Shown: positions 24,830-33,267, numbered from the stretch's first letter. The stretch: 64,000 nucleotides of DNA from VRUE01 sp963730315 (GCA_963730315.1 CAVSRD010000005.1:124001-188000), one strand, 5' to 3'. Notes: a model not told the origin generated them from the sequence alone. Numbers and translations are program-made.

Positions 24830-26677
24830 TTGTCGACCGCCGAGCAGCGGACCCTGAGCGCGATCTGCGAGGCAATGGCCCCCGCCCTCGGCGGCCTGCC
24901 CGCGGCGGAGCGCGAAGTCGAGGTCTCCGGACGGGTCGGCGACTTCCTCGCGCAGCTCTCGCCCCGGCTGCTGACCCGGGTGCGGCTCGGCCTGCGCGCC
25001 TTCGAGTGGCTGCCCTTCCCCTGGCGCTTCAGCCGTCTCGACTTGGCGGCCCGCGAAGAGTTCATGCAGCGGATGGAGGCGTCCCGCTTCGGCCTCCATC
25101 ACGAGCTGCTGCTGATGGCGAAGACCTTCACCACGATCGGCTACGCGATCGACTCACGGGTTGAGGAGCGGCTCGGCCTGGAGACCAGCTGCCGCCTCGC
25201 CGACGGCTCGCAGCCCGAGCCGGCCGGCCCGCTGGGTGACACGACGCCCTCCGGCGAGGACGAGGAATGCGACATCGCGATCGTCGGCTCGGGAGCGGGC
25301 GGTGCCGTCGCGGCTGCGACCCTGGCCGAGGCGGGCCTCGATGTGGTCGTGCTCGAGGCGGGCCAGGCCTTCAACCGCGACAGCTACCCGAGCGACCCGC
25401 TGGAGGCGATCGCCTCGCTGTACCGGGACGGTGGGCTGACGATCGCCGAGGGGCGGCCGCCGATCCCCGTCCCGGTCGGGCGGGCTGCGGGCGGCACGAC
25501 CGTGGTCAACTCCGGGACCTGCTTCCGAGCCCCGGATCCGGTGCTGGACCGCTGGCGCGAGCGCTTCGGCATCGGCTGGGCCGGCGACCTCGGCCCCGAC
25601 TTCGCCGAGGCGGAGGAGTTCCTGCGGGTGACCCCGCTCGACCCCGAGCGGATGGGGCGCAACGGCCAGCTCGCGATGGAGGGGGCGGAGGCGATCGGGG
25701 CGAGCGGTGGACCGATCTCGCGCAATGCCGGCAGCTGCGTTCAGTGCAGCTCCTGCCCGTTCGGCTGCAGGATCGACGCGAAGCGCGGCATGCACGTCAG
25801 CTACCTGCCCCGCGCGGTCGCCGCCGGGGCGCGGCTGCGCACCGGGGTCGAGGCACGCCGCATCCTGGTCGAGAACGGCCGCGCAGCCGGGGTGCGCTGC
25901 CGCGGCTACACGGTGCGCGCCCGGCTCGCGACCGTGGTCGCCGGCGGCGCGATCGGAACGCCGGAGCTGCTGCTGCGCTCGGGCCTGGGCGGCGCTCAGG
26001 TGGGCCGCAACCTGCACATCCATCCGGCCTGCTGGGTCGGCGCCCGCTACGAGGAGGAGGTACGCGGCTGGGAGGGTGTGATGCAGAGCTACTACATCGA
26101 CCAGTGGGAGGGCGAGCGGCTGCTGCTCGAGGCCACCTTCACGCCGCTGCCCTTCGGTGGGGCCTGGCTGCTCGGCTCTGGCCGCGAGCACCAGGAGGCG
26201 ATCCTCGGCTTCGGACGGATCGGCTCGATCGGCGTCCACCTCTCCGACCAGTCGGGCGGGCGGATCGGCCTCACCCGCGACGGCTCGCTGCGCGCCAGCT
26301 ACGCGCTCAGCGACGAGGACGCCGGCCGGCTCGCCTTCGGCATCGCGCGCGCCGCCGAAGTCCACTTCGCGGCGGGGGCGGCCGAGGTCTACCCGAACAT
26401 CGGCCGCGTCCCGGTCCTCCGCCCAAACAAGCTGGCCGAGTTCGAGGCGACCGCGTTCAGGCCGGCGGAGCTGCGCCTCGAGGCCTTCCACCCGATGGGC
26501 ACGGCTCGGATCGCGGCAGACGCGGGCGAGGGCGTCTGCGCCGTCGACGGCTCGGTCAACGGGGTCGCCGACCTCTACGTCGCCGACGCCTCCCTCTTCC
26601 CCAGCTCGGTCGGCGTCAACCCGATGATGACGATCGTCGCCTTCTCGAAGAGAATCGCCGCCGGCCTACTCGGATAG
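24830..26677 (+). CDS. GMC oxidoreductase, long-chain alcohol oxidase-like
   Basis: A 615-residue flavoprotein. An N-terminal helical region of about 140 residues precedes the FAD motif IVGSGAGGAVAAATLAEAG (from about 151). A four-cysteine cluster (303, 306, 309, 313; CVQCSSCPFGC) and the C-terminal EAFHPMGTARI, with its catalytic His, and VGVNPMMTIVAFS match the long-chain fatty alcohol oxidase branch of the GMC family. Likely reaction: oxidation of an alcohol to an aldehyde; substrate unproven. The TTG start gives the complete N-terminal region. The 3' end overlaps the convergent membrane-protein gene by 12 bp. Confidence 0.78.
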   Translation: MSTAEQRTLSAICEAMAPALGGLPAAEREVEVSGRVGDFLAQLSPRLLTRVRLGLRAFEWLPFPWRFSRLDLAAREEFMQRMEASRFGLHHELLLMAKTFTTIGYAIDSRVEERLGLETSCRLADGSQPEPAGPLGDTTPSGEDEECDIAIVGSGAGGAVAAATLAEAGLDVVVLEAGQAFNRDSYPSDPLEAIASLYRDGGLTIAEGRPPIPVPVGRAAGGTTVVNSGTCFRAPDPVLDRWRERFGIGWAGDLGPDFAEAEEFLRVTPLDPERMGRNGQLAMEGAEAIGASGGPISRNAGSCVQCSSCPFGCRIDAKRGMHVSYLPRAVAAGARLRTGVEARRILVENGRAAGVRCRGYTVRARLATVVAGGAIGTPELLLRSGLGGAQVGRNLHIHPACWVGARYEEEVRGWEGVMQSYYIDQWEGERLLLEATFTPLPFGGAWLLGSGREHQEAILGFGRIGSIGVHLSDQSGGRIGLTRDGSLRASYALSDEDAGRLAFGIARAAEVHFAAGAAEVYPNIGRVPVLRPNKLAEFEATAFRPAELRLEAFHPMGTARIAADAGEGVCAVDGSVNGVADLYVADASLFPSSVGVNPMMTIVAFSKRIAAGLLG

Positions 26678-27154
26678 CCGGTCGGCGGCGTCGCTGAAGG
26701 TGATCCCTTCCTCGCGCATCGCGCTGTAGCCGCCCCCGGCGATCCCGGCGGCGGCGATCAGGCCGAGGAAGATGCCGAACTTGAGCGTGATGTCGACCGA
26801 GACGCCGCCGAAGCTGCCGCCGCCGGGCGGGTCGACGATCCGGTAGAGGATCAGCAGCACGGCGAGCCCGCCGAGCGCCGCGACGATCGCGTTGAGCGAG
26901 ATCGGCGGCTCGAGGTCGGCGTCGGTGAGGCGGACGACCGCCACCCCGATCGCCGCGACGATCGCCAGCATCAGGAAGATCGGGATCACGTCGAGCGCGT
27001 CCCAGGCGCTGCCGCCGGCGCCGCTGACCGTGCCCGAGAAACCGGGTACGTCCGACACCTCGGCGCCGAACCAATCGAAGAACATGAAGATGAAGAGGAG
27101 GACCGCGGAAACCGCTGAAACCTTCTCCCCTCCGCTCAGCTTGTCGAGTTCCAT
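26666..27154 (-). CDS. Hypothetical four-helix membrane protein
   Basis: A 162-residue protein with four hydrophobic segments at about 13-29, 56-75, 87-105 and 122-141. A Gly-rich loop SGTVSGAGGSAWD and the loop DPPGGGSFGG lie outside the segments. The family is not recognised. It follows folD by 9 bp on the same strand; a TAGGGT box, sharing bases with the folD TAG stop, ends 6 nt before the ATG and could give a separate leaderless message. Confidence 0.65.
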   Translation of the reverse strand: MELDKLSGGEKVSAVSAVLLFIFMFFDWFGAEVSDVPGFSGTVSGAGGSAWDALDVIPIFLMLAIVAAIGVAVVRLTDADLEPPISLNAIVAALGGLAVLLILYRIVDPPGGGSFGGVSVDITLKFGIFLGLIAAAGIAGGGYSAMREEGITFSDAADRLSE

Positions 27155-27163
27155 GGCGCCACC

Positions 27164-28021
27164 CTACACGCGCGATCGGGCGGCGGCGAGGGTGTTCGCG
27201 AGCAGCATCGCGATCGTCATCGGGCCGACTCCGCCGGGCACCGGCGTGATCGCCACCGCAAGCTCGGAGACCGCCTCGAAGTCGACGTCGCCGCAGAGGC
27301 CGTCGGCGGTGCGGTTCATGCCGACGTCGATCACCACCGCGCCCGGCTTCACCGCGTCCGCGCCCAGCAGCCGCGGCACGCCGACCGCGGCGACGAGCAC
27401 GTCGGCGCGGCGGCAGACCGCATCGAGATCCCGGGTCCGCGAGTGACAGACGGTGACGGTGGCGTTCGCCGCCAGCAGCAGCCGCGCGACCGGCACGCCG
27501 ACCAACTTCGAGCGGCCGACCACGACCGCCTCGGCGCCATCCAGCTCGACGCCCTCGTGACGCAGCAGCTCCATCACCCCGACCGGAGTGCAGGAGACCA
27601 GGGCGGGCATGCCCTGCGCGAGCCGGCCGGCGTTGGTCGGCGTCAGGCCGTCGACGTCCTTGGCAGGATCGATCGCCGCGATCACCCTGTCCGGGTCGAT
27701 CTGCTCGGGCACCGGAAGTTGCACCAGGATGCCGTCGACCGTGTGGTCCATTCCCAGGCGGCCGACCAGCTCGAGCAGCTCGTTCTCGCTCGTCGCTGCC
27801 TCCAGCCGGTGATGGATCGAGCGAATCCCGGCCTCCTCGCAGGCCTCGCGCTTTTTGCGGATGTAGATCTGCGAGGCGGGGTCGTCCCCGACCAGGACGG
27901 TCGCCAGCGCCGCCGGCCGGCCGGCCTCGGCGGCGAACTCGGCCGCCTCGGCCTTGACCCGCTCGCGCGCCTCGGCGGCGATCGCCTTGCCGTCGATGAT
28001 CCGCGCCGCCACCGCGTTCAC
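27164..28021 (-). CDS. folD: Methylenetetrahydrofolate dehydrogenase/cyclohydrolase
   Basis: Bifunctional NADP-dependent enzyme interconverting 5,10-methylene- and 10-formyl-tetrahydrofolate. It has 285 residues. The catalytic Lys lies in SQIYIRKKREAC, and substrate motifs are GILVQLPVP and DVDGLTPTNAG. The Rossmann motif VVGRSKLVGVPVA and the closing PVPGGVGPMTIAML are diagnostic. Its GTG start overlaps the pcrA stop (GTGA). It uses the tetrahydrofolate and serine-derived one-carbon units supplied by serine metabolism. Confidence 0.96.
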   Translation of the reverse strand: MNAVAARIIDGKAIAAEARERVKAEAAEFAAEAGRPAALATVLVGDDPASQIYIRKKREACEEAGIRSIHHRLEAATSENELLELVGRLGMDHTVDGILVQLPVPEQIDPDRVIAAIDPAKDVDGLTPTNAGRLAQGMPALVSCTPVGVMELLRHEGVELDGAEAVVVGRSKLVGVPVARLLLAANATVTVCHSRTRDLDAVCRRADVLVAAVGVPRLLGADAVKPGAVVIDVGMNRTADGLCGDVDFEAVSELAVAITPVPGGVGPMTIAMLLANTLAAARSRV

Positions 28022-30228
28022 CGCCTGCGGATCGGCGCGTAGTCCGCCATCAGCTTGCGCTCCGAGCCGTCGGCGGCGAAGCGAACGACGACGACCCCGC
28101 CCGGCTCGACCGCGGTGACGACCCCCTCGCCGAAGCCGGCGTGGACGACGTCGTCCCCGGTGCGCAGCTCGAGCGCCTCGCCCGGCGCGAGCGGCGTGGC
28201 CTGCGGACCCGCCTCGCCGCTTCGCCAGCCGGCCCCGGCGGCGCTCGAGTGCCGCTCGGTCAGCTCCTCGGGCAGCTCATCGACGAAGCGGGAGGGCAGG
28301 TTGCGCTCGGCGCGGCCGAACAGCCGCCTTTCGCGCGCCCAGGTCATGTAGAGGCGCTTGCGGGCGCGGGTGATGCCGACGTAGCAGAGCCGCCGCTCCT
28401 CCTCCTCGCCCCCCTCTTCCAGCGCCCGCATGTGGGGGAAGGAGCCGTCCTCGCAGCCGACGACGAAGACCGTGTCGTACTCCAGCCCCTTCGCGTTGTG
28501 AAGGGTCATCAGGGTGATCAGCGACTCGTCGCGCAGCGCGTCCTGCTCGGTGTAGAGGGAGATCTGCTGGAGGAACTCCTCGAGCGCCGACAGCTCCCCC
28601 TCCCCCTCCAGCTCGCGGTTGACGTCGAACTCGGCGGCGACCCCGACCAGCTCCTCGAGGTTCTCGGCCCGGCCCTCGGCCTCGACGGTGCGCTCGGCGG
28701 CCAGCGCCTCGAGGTAGCCGGTCTCGCGCAGCGTCGCCTCCAGCAGCTCGGCGACCGGCGCCTGATCCACACGCGCCCGCAGCCCCTCGATCGTCTCGTG
28801 GAAGCGGTCGACCGCCCTGATCGCCGCCGACCCCAGGCCCGGCACCTCCTCGGCACGGCCGGCGACCTCCCAGATCGGCAGCCCGGTCGTGTTGGCGTGG
28901 GAGGCTAGCCGCGCCTGGCTGGTCTTGCCGATCCCGCGGCGCGGCGAGTTTACGACCCGCGCGAAGCTGACCTGGTCGGCCGGGTTGACCAGCAGGCTGA
29001 GGTAGGCGACCGCGTCCTTGATCTCCGCCCGTTCGTAGAACTTGGTGCCGCCGATCACCTGGTAGGGCAGCTCGAAGCGGACCAGGGTGTCCTCCAGCAC
29101 GCGGCTCATCGCGTTGGTCCGGTAGAAGACCGCGACGTCCTCGCGCCGCACCCCGTCCTCCTCGCCGAGCCGCTCGATCTCACCGGCCACCCAGCGCGCC
29201 TCCTCGTGCTCGTCGGACAGCTCGCCGAGCTGCAGCGGCTCGCCGCCGCTCAGCTCCGTCCAGAGCCGCTTCGGCCGCCGCTCGCGGTTGCGCTCGACCA
29301 CCGCGTTGGCGGCCGAGAGGATCGTCTGGGTCGAGCGGTAGTTCTGCTCGAGCTTGACCACCTCGGCCTCGGGGAAGTCGTGCTCGAAGTCGAGGATGTT
29401 GCGGATGTCGGCGTGGCGGAAGCCGTAGATCGACTGGTCCTCGTCGCCAACGACCATCAGGTTGCCGTGCTCGGCGGTGAGCAGCTGCAGCAGCCGGTAC
29501 TGCGCGTGGTTGGTGTCCTGGTACTCGTCGACGAGCACGTGGCGGAAGGTGCGGCGCCAGCGCTCGCGCACCTCCTCGTACAGCTCGAGCGCGCTGACGG
29601 TCCGCACCAGCAGGTCGTCGAAGTCCATCGCGTTGGCCTCGAGCATCCGCTTCTCGTAGAGCGGATAGACCTCGGCGACCACTTCCTCGAAGACGCTGCC
29701 CTGCGACTCGGCGTAGGCGGCGGCGTCGACCAGCTGGTTCTTGGCGCCGGAGACCTGCGAGCGGATCGAGCGCGGCGGGTAGCGCTTCGGGTCGACCCGC
29801 AGCTCATCCATGCAGCGTTTGAGCATCCGCAGCGAGTCGGACTCGTCGTAGATCGTGAAGCCGCGCGAGTAGCCGAGCCGCTCCGCGTCGGCGCGCAGCA
29901 TCCGGGCGCAGGCCGAGTGAAAGGTCGTCACCCACATCGCCCGCGCGGTGCGGCCGACCAGCGCCTCGACCCGCTCGCGCATCTCCTTGGCGGCTTTGTT
30001 GGTGAAGGTGATCGCGAGGATCTCGCCCGGGCGGGCGGCGCCGGTCGCCAGCAGGTAGGCGATCCGGTGGGTCAGCACCCGGGTCTTGCCGGAGCCGGCG
30101 CCGGCCAGCACCAGCAGCGGCCCCTCGCCGTGCCGCACCGCTTCGCGCTGCGGCTCATTCAGCTCCGCCAGCAGCCGCTCGGCGCGATCGGCGCCGGGTT
30201 CGGTCGGGGCTGCTTCGGCCTTCAGCAT
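28018..30228 (-). CDS. pcrA: ATP-dependent DNA helicase, UvrD/PcrA type
   Basis: Superfamily 1A 3'-5' helicase for repair and replication-conflict resolution. It has 736 residues. Walker A is AGAGSGKTR at about 42-50, then ITFTNKAAKEM, TFHSACARML, Walker B VDEYQDTN, GDEDQSIYGFR, and the C-terminal motifs LMTLHNAKGLE and YVGITRAR. A C-terminal tudor-like segment (VVHAGFGEGVVT) matches the RNA-polymerase-binding end of PcrA/UvrD. A TATTCT -10 ends 9 nt before the ATG, and a GGGAG is also present. Confidence 0.95.
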   Translation of the reverse strand: MLKAEAAPTEPGADRAERLLAELNEPQREAVRHGEGPLLVLAGAGSGKTRVLTHRIAYLLATGAARPGEILAITFTNKAAKEMRERVEALVGRTARAMWVTTFHSACARMLRADAERLGYSRGFTIYDESDSLRMLKRCMDELRVDPKRYPPRSIRSQVSGAKNQLVDAAAYAESQGSVFEEVVAEVYPLYEKRMLEANAMDFDDLLVRTVSALELYEEVRERWRRTFRHVLVDEYQDTNHAQYRLLQLLTAEHGNLMVVGDEDQSIYGFRHADIRNILDFEHDFPEAEVVKLEQNYRSTQTILSAANAVVERNRERRPKRLWTELSGGEPLQLGELSDEHEEARWVAGEIERLGEEDGVRREDVAVFYRTNAMSRVLEDTLVRFELPYQVIGGTKFYERAEIKDAVAYLSLLVNPADQVSFARVVNSPRRGIGKTSQARLASHANTTGLPIWEVAGRAEEVPGLGSAAIRAVDRFHETIEGLRARVDQAPVAELLEATLRETGYLEALAAERTVEAEGRAENLEELVGVAAEFDVNRELEGEGELSALEEFLQQISLYTEQDALRDESLITLMTLHNAKGLEYDTVFVVGCEDGSFPHMRALEEGGEEEERRLCYVGITRARKRLYMTWARERRLFGRAERNLPSRFVDELPEELTERHSSAAGAGWRSGEAGPQATPLAPGEALELRTGDDVVHAGFGEGVVTAVEPGGVVVVRFAADGSERKLMADYAPIRRR

Positions 30229-30237
30229 CTGCTCCCG

Positions 30238-30243
30238 AGAATA
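30238..30243 (-). promoter_or_regulatory. -10 box of pcrA-folD
   Basis: TATTCT on the minus strand, 9 nt before the pcrA ATG, in the 33-bp gap after cysE. Confidence 0.4.
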
Positions 30244-30261
30244 GAGGCGACCGCGGAAGCC

Positions 30262-30984
30262 TCAGCCACCCGCCGAGGAGCGCCCGGTCCGGGTTCGAAG
30301 CTCCTGCCCGCCGCCCTCCTGGGCGGCGCCGCCGTCCAGCTCGGCGATCCGCTGCTCGAGCCGGGAGATCCGCTCCGAGAGCGTCTTGATCGCGTCGGCG
30401 ATCGGGTCCGGGAGGTGGATCCAGTCGGCGTCGGGGCCCTCGACCCGGCGGCCTTCGACCCTCACCGGATGGCCCGGGTTGCCGACCACGGTGGAGCCGC
30501 GAGGGACGTCCTCGACGACGACCGTGTTTGCTCCGACCTTTGCCCCGTCTCCGACCGTGATCGGGCCGAGCAGCTTGGCGCCCGAGCCAACCGTGACGTT
30601 GTCCCCCAGGGTCGGGTGGCGCTTGCCGCGCTGGAAGCCGGTGCCGCCCAGGGTCACCCCCTGGTAGAGGGTCACCCGCCGGCCGATCTCGGCGGTCTCG
30701 CCGATCACCACCCCGGATCCGTGGTCGATGAAGAACTGGGGCCCGATCTTCGCCGCCGGGTGGATCTCGATCCCCGTCACGGCGCGGGTCAGGTAGGCGA
30801 TTGCCCACGGGGCCAGCGGCACACCGGCCTCGAGCAGCGCATGGGCTACCCGGTGCGCGAGCAGCGCCTGCACCCCGGCCCAGGCGGTGAGGATCTCGAG
30901 TGTCGAAACCCCTTGCGCGGCCGGATCGCGGTCACGGGCGGCGGCGACGTCGGCCCCGACCTCCTGCAGAACTTGTTTGATCAC
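30262..30984 (-). CDS. cysE: Serine O-acetyltransferase
   Basis: Acetylates serine with acetyl-CoA to give the substrate of CysK. It has 240 residues. An N-terminal helical region is followed by the left-handed beta-helix of hexapeptide repeats from about 70. Its signature FFIDHGSGVVIGETAEIG contains the catalytic His; GVTLGGTGFQRGKRHP and GNPGHPV follow. A C-terminal tail of about 60 residues includes a short coiled-coil (SERISRLEQRIAELD). GTG 30984 overlaps the cysK stop (GTGA) and gives the family N-terminus. Confidence 0.93.
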   Translation of the reverse strand: MIKQVLQEVGADVAAARDRDPAAQGVSTLEILTAWAGVQALLAHRVAHALLEAGVPLAPWAIAYLTRAVTGIEIHPAAKIGPQFFIDHGSGVVIGETAEIGRRVTLYQGVTLGGTGFQRGKRHPTLGDNVTVGSGAKLLGPITVGDGAKVGANTVVVEDVPRGSTVVGNPGHPVRVEGRRVEGPDADWIHLPDPIADAIKTLSERISRLEQRIAELDGGAAQEGGGQELRTRTGRSSAGG

Positions 30985-31904
30985 GGTGCGAAGAAGGGTA
31001 GGGACATGTAGCGCTCGCCCGAGTCGCAGACCACCGTCACCACCCGCTTCCCGGCCATCTCCGGCCGCGCGGCCACCTCCAGCGATGCCTTGATGTTGGC
31101 GCCCGCCGAGATCCCCGCCAGCAGCCCCTCGCGGCGTGCCGCGAGGTGCGCCGTCTCCAGCGCGTCCTCGTCGGAGACGAGGATCGTCTCGTCGATCAGC
31201 GAGCGGTCGAGTACCTGCGGCACGAAGCCTGCGCCGATTCCCTGGATCTTGTGTGGCCCGGGCTTGCCGCCGGAGAGCACAGGCGAGCCGGCCGGCTCGA
31301 CCGCGACGATCGACGCCTCGGGCGCGCGTTCGCGCAGCACCTCGCCGACCCCGGTGATCGTTCCCCCGGTGCCGACCCCGGCGACAAAGGCGCCCACCTC
31401 GCCCTCGCAGTCGCGCCAAATCTCCTCCGCGGTGGTGCGCCGGTGCGCTTCCGGGTTGGCGGGGTTGGAGAACTGCTGCGGCATGTAGCCCTTGCGCCGC
31501 TCGCAGATCTGCTGGGCCAGCTCCACCGCCTCGCTCATGCCGCCGAGCGAGGGCGTCTCCAGCACCTCGGCGCCGTAGGCGCGCAGCAGCTTCGCTCGCT
31601 CGCGACTCATCCCCTCGGGCAGGGTGAGGATCAGCTCGTAGCCGCGCGCCGCGCAGACCATCGCCAGGGCGATCCCGGTGTTGCCGCTGGTCGGCTCGAC
31701 GATCACCGAGCGCCCCGGCTCGATCGCCCCCAGGTCCTCCGCCATGTCGATCATCGCCACCCCGATCCGGTCCTTGACCGAGCCGCCCGGGTTGAGGTAC
31801 TCCAGCTTCGCGCAGACCTCCGCCCCCAGCCCCTCGCCGAGCCGCCGCAAAGCCACCATAGGCGTGTTCCCGACGAGCGCCGAAGCCTCGCCCGCGATCC
31901 GCAT
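30981..31904 (-). CDS. cysK: Cysteine synthase A (O-acetylserine sulfhydrylase)
   Basis: PLP enzyme making cysteine from O-acetylserine and sulfide. It has 307 residues. The PLP lysine is K44 in GGSVKDRIG, EPTSGNTGIAL binds substrate, and GVGTGGTITGV binds the cofactor phosphate. It is coupled to cysE by a 4-nt overlap and its own ATG overlaps the stop of a 24-codon reading frame (TGATG). A CymR-like regulator lies about 900 bp upstream; in Firmicutes CymR partners with CysK, which makes the arrangement noteworthy. Confidence 0.95.
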   Translation of the reverse strand: MRIAGEASALVGNTPMVALRRLGEGLGAEVCAKLEYLNPGGSVKDRIGVAMIDMAEDLGAIEPGRSVIVEPTSGNTGIALAMVCAARGYELILTLPEGMSRERAKLLRAYGAEVLETPSLGGMSEAVELAQQICERRKGYMPQQFSNPANPEAHRRTTAEEIWRDCEGEVGAFVAGVGTGGTITGVGEVLRERAPEASIVAVEPAGSPVLSGGKPGPHKIQGIGAGFVPQVLDRSLIDETILVSDEDALETAHLAARREGLLAGISAGANIKASLEVAARPEMAGKRVVTVVCDSGERYMSLPFFAP

Positions 31905-31978
31905 CAGACCTCGTCCAAGTAGAGCGCCACGACCCAGTAGCCGCCTTCCTCGGTGTGGATACGCGCGGTCAGCTCCAT
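31904..31978 (-). pseudogene. 24-codon mini-ORF resembling a HicB antitoxin N-terminus
   Basis: Reads MELTARIHTEEGGYW, then VVALYLDEV and a TGA that overlaps the cysK ATG. The first 15 residues look like the opening strand pair of HicB-family antitoxins (about 70 residues or more), with the remainder missing. It may be a deletion remnant that now acts as a short leader cistron translationally coupled to cysK. The upstream DNA holds a small inverted repeat GAAAC/GTTTC but no clear Shine-Dalgarno. No HicA partner is nearby. Confidence 0.4.
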
Positions 31979-32006
31979 GTGAAACCTACGAGTTTCGCAA
32001 CGATAT

Positions 32007-32399
32007 CTAGAGTGGCTCGAGGATTCCCAGCCGCTGGCGCGAGCGGGCAACCACTTGGGCCGAGGTGCCGCAGGCGTGGGCGATCTGCTGGTTGGAGTGA
32101 GCGGGTACGCGGCCTACCTCGAACTCGATGATGGCGGCGTGGTGAAGTCGGGCGCGATCTGCATTCGTTAGTTGCCCGGGAGCCGCGGCCACAGCTGCCT
32201 CCCCGGCCAGCTCGCGTCTGCAAGCGAGGCAAGACCGCACCTTCCCCGAGCTCCACCCCGCCGGAAGCCGGCTACGCCGACCGCTCATCTGACTTGCACA
32301 GACACCGCATCGGTCACAGGTCCACTTCACAGCTGTCTCGGCGAGGGCCGTCATCTGAGGGCCGGGTGTTTGAGAGATCACCAGCCGTCCTCGCCTCAC
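32007..32399 (-). CDS. Putative zinc-finger/HTH protein, unrecognised
   Basis: A 130-residue protein. Two Cys pairs, C28-x2-C31 and C57-x2-C60, form a likely zinc ribbon (TCDRCG ... SCLACRREL). An Ala-rich helical stretch is followed at about 102-125 by a helix-turn-helix-like segment (NQQIAHACGTSAQVVARSRQ). This suggests a DNA-binding protein, but I do not recognise a named family. GTG 32399 is favoured because it overlaps the TGA of the upstream 75-codon gene as GTGA; ATG 32354 is the alternative. Slightly lower GC and less regular codon use than its neighbours hint at an accessory origin. Confidence 0.55.
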   Translation of the reverse strand: MRRGRLVISQTPGPQMTALAETAVKWTCDRCGVCASQMSGRRSRLPAGWSSGKVRSCLACRRELAGEAAVAAAPGQLTNADRARLHHAAIIEFEVGRVPAHSNQQIAHACGTSAQVVARSRQRLGILEPL

Positions 32400-32623
32400 C
32401 GCGCGATCGCGGGCCTCGTGCCTTGATCGGCCTCTGCGTCGGCAACCGCCCAGCCAATGCGCTCGATCAGTTGGGCCGCGTGATGCTCGCTTCCCAGGTG
32501 CATCGGCTGGACGTCCTCCCGAAGCGTGACCAAGGTGTCGCGCTCCGGGACCCGGCGATCTCCGGTTGCGCGACGCAGCCCGCTGCGTCGTCGTGCTGCT
32601 CGTTGGGACAGCGTGCTGGTCAT
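32396..32623 (-). CDS. Hypothetical 75-residue basic protein
   Basis: A small protein with an Arg-rich N-terminus (QRAARRRSGLRRATGDRR) and a probable amphipathic helix at about 45-65. It has no cysteines and no known motif. It starts at an ATG preceded by GGAGAGG and GAGG, and its stop overlaps the GTG of the zinc-finger/HTH gene, so the pair looks like a two-gene module. I do not recognise it; the coupling is the main evidence that it is real. Confidence 0.45.
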   Translation of the reverse strand: MTSTLSQRAARRRSGLRRATGDRRVPERDTLVTLREDVQPMHLGSEHHAAQLIERIGWAVADAEADQGTRPAIAR

Positions 32624-32791
32624 CTACCTCGTACCTCTCCGAGCCCCCCGCAATCGAATCGCGCGGAAGGAAGAGGGAGAAACCCAGCGAGCGAGTGACG
32701 CACCGGCCTGCGAACTGACGTTGTCTGGCCGCAGGACCAGTGCAACGACCTTACTCCCCTCTTCTAAAGTTTGCGACAGCCCCACCCAAGG
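32624..32791 (-). other. 168-bp non-coding gap upstream of the two-gene module
   Basis: Lies between the Rrf2 gene end and the 75-codon gene start. It is relatively AT-rich for this window. On the minus strand it includes GAGTAAGGTCG (a TAAGGT TANNNT match) and GTTGCACTGG, so it probably holds the promoter of the two small genes. I see no ORF or RNA structure with confidence. Confidence 0.4.
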
Positions 32792-33199
32792 CTAGATGAA
32801 GTACATCCCCGAGCCGGCCTCTTCGAGCTCGCGGCGGGCGACTTCGGCGATCGTCGTCTGGCCGAATACCTTGCGCAGAGCGCCGACGCCCTCGGCCCAG
32901 ATGCCGCCCGCCTCGTCGGCCTCCTGGCCCACTTTGCCGTCGAGCGTCTGGACCACCTCGAGCACGGTGATCTCGTCGGCCGGGCGGGAGAGCGTGTAGC
33001 CGCCCTTCATCCCGCGGTGGCTGGTCAGCAGGCCGGCCCTGCGCAGGGTCGAGAAGAGTTGCTCGAGGAACTGCTCGGGGATGCCGCGGCGCTCCGCCAG
33101 CTCCTTGATCGGCACCGGGCGCTCCCCGGAGCGGGCCAGCTCGGCCATCGCCACCACGGCGTAGCGGGACTTCGAAGTGATCGAGATCACCAAGTCCAT
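32792..33199 (-). CDS. Rrf2-family regulator, CymR-like
   Basis: A 135-residue dimeric winged-helix regulator. The Rrf2 motif is clear: SKSRYAVVAMAELA, the recognition region IPEQFLEQLFSTLRRAGLL, and the wing SHRGMKGGYTLSRP. It contains no cysteine, so unlike IscR or NsrR it cannot bind an Fe-S cluster. The short C-terminal end GSGMYFI resembles the end of Bacillus CymR, a repressor of cysteine-uptake and synthesis genes that works in complex with CysK. The neighbouring cysK-cysE genes support a role in cysteine metabolism (inference). Confidence 0.8.
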   Translation of the reverse strand: MDLVISITSKSRYAVVAMAELARSGERPVPIKELAERRGIPEQFLEQLFSTLRRAGLLTSHRGMKGGYTLSRPADEITVLEVVQTLDGKVGQEADEAGGIWAEGVGALRKVFGQTTIAEVARRELEEAGSGMYFI

Positions 33200-33267
33200 T
33201 TCTACCGCACGCCGCGGACCCGCTGGGTTAGGATCGGACAGTTCTCAGCGAGCGTCCACACTGCCTT

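Noticed and set aside
31904..31978. Cysteine-responsive leader-peptide attenuator before cysK
   Set aside because: The 24-codon frame contains no Cys codon and no terminator/antiterminator pair is visible.
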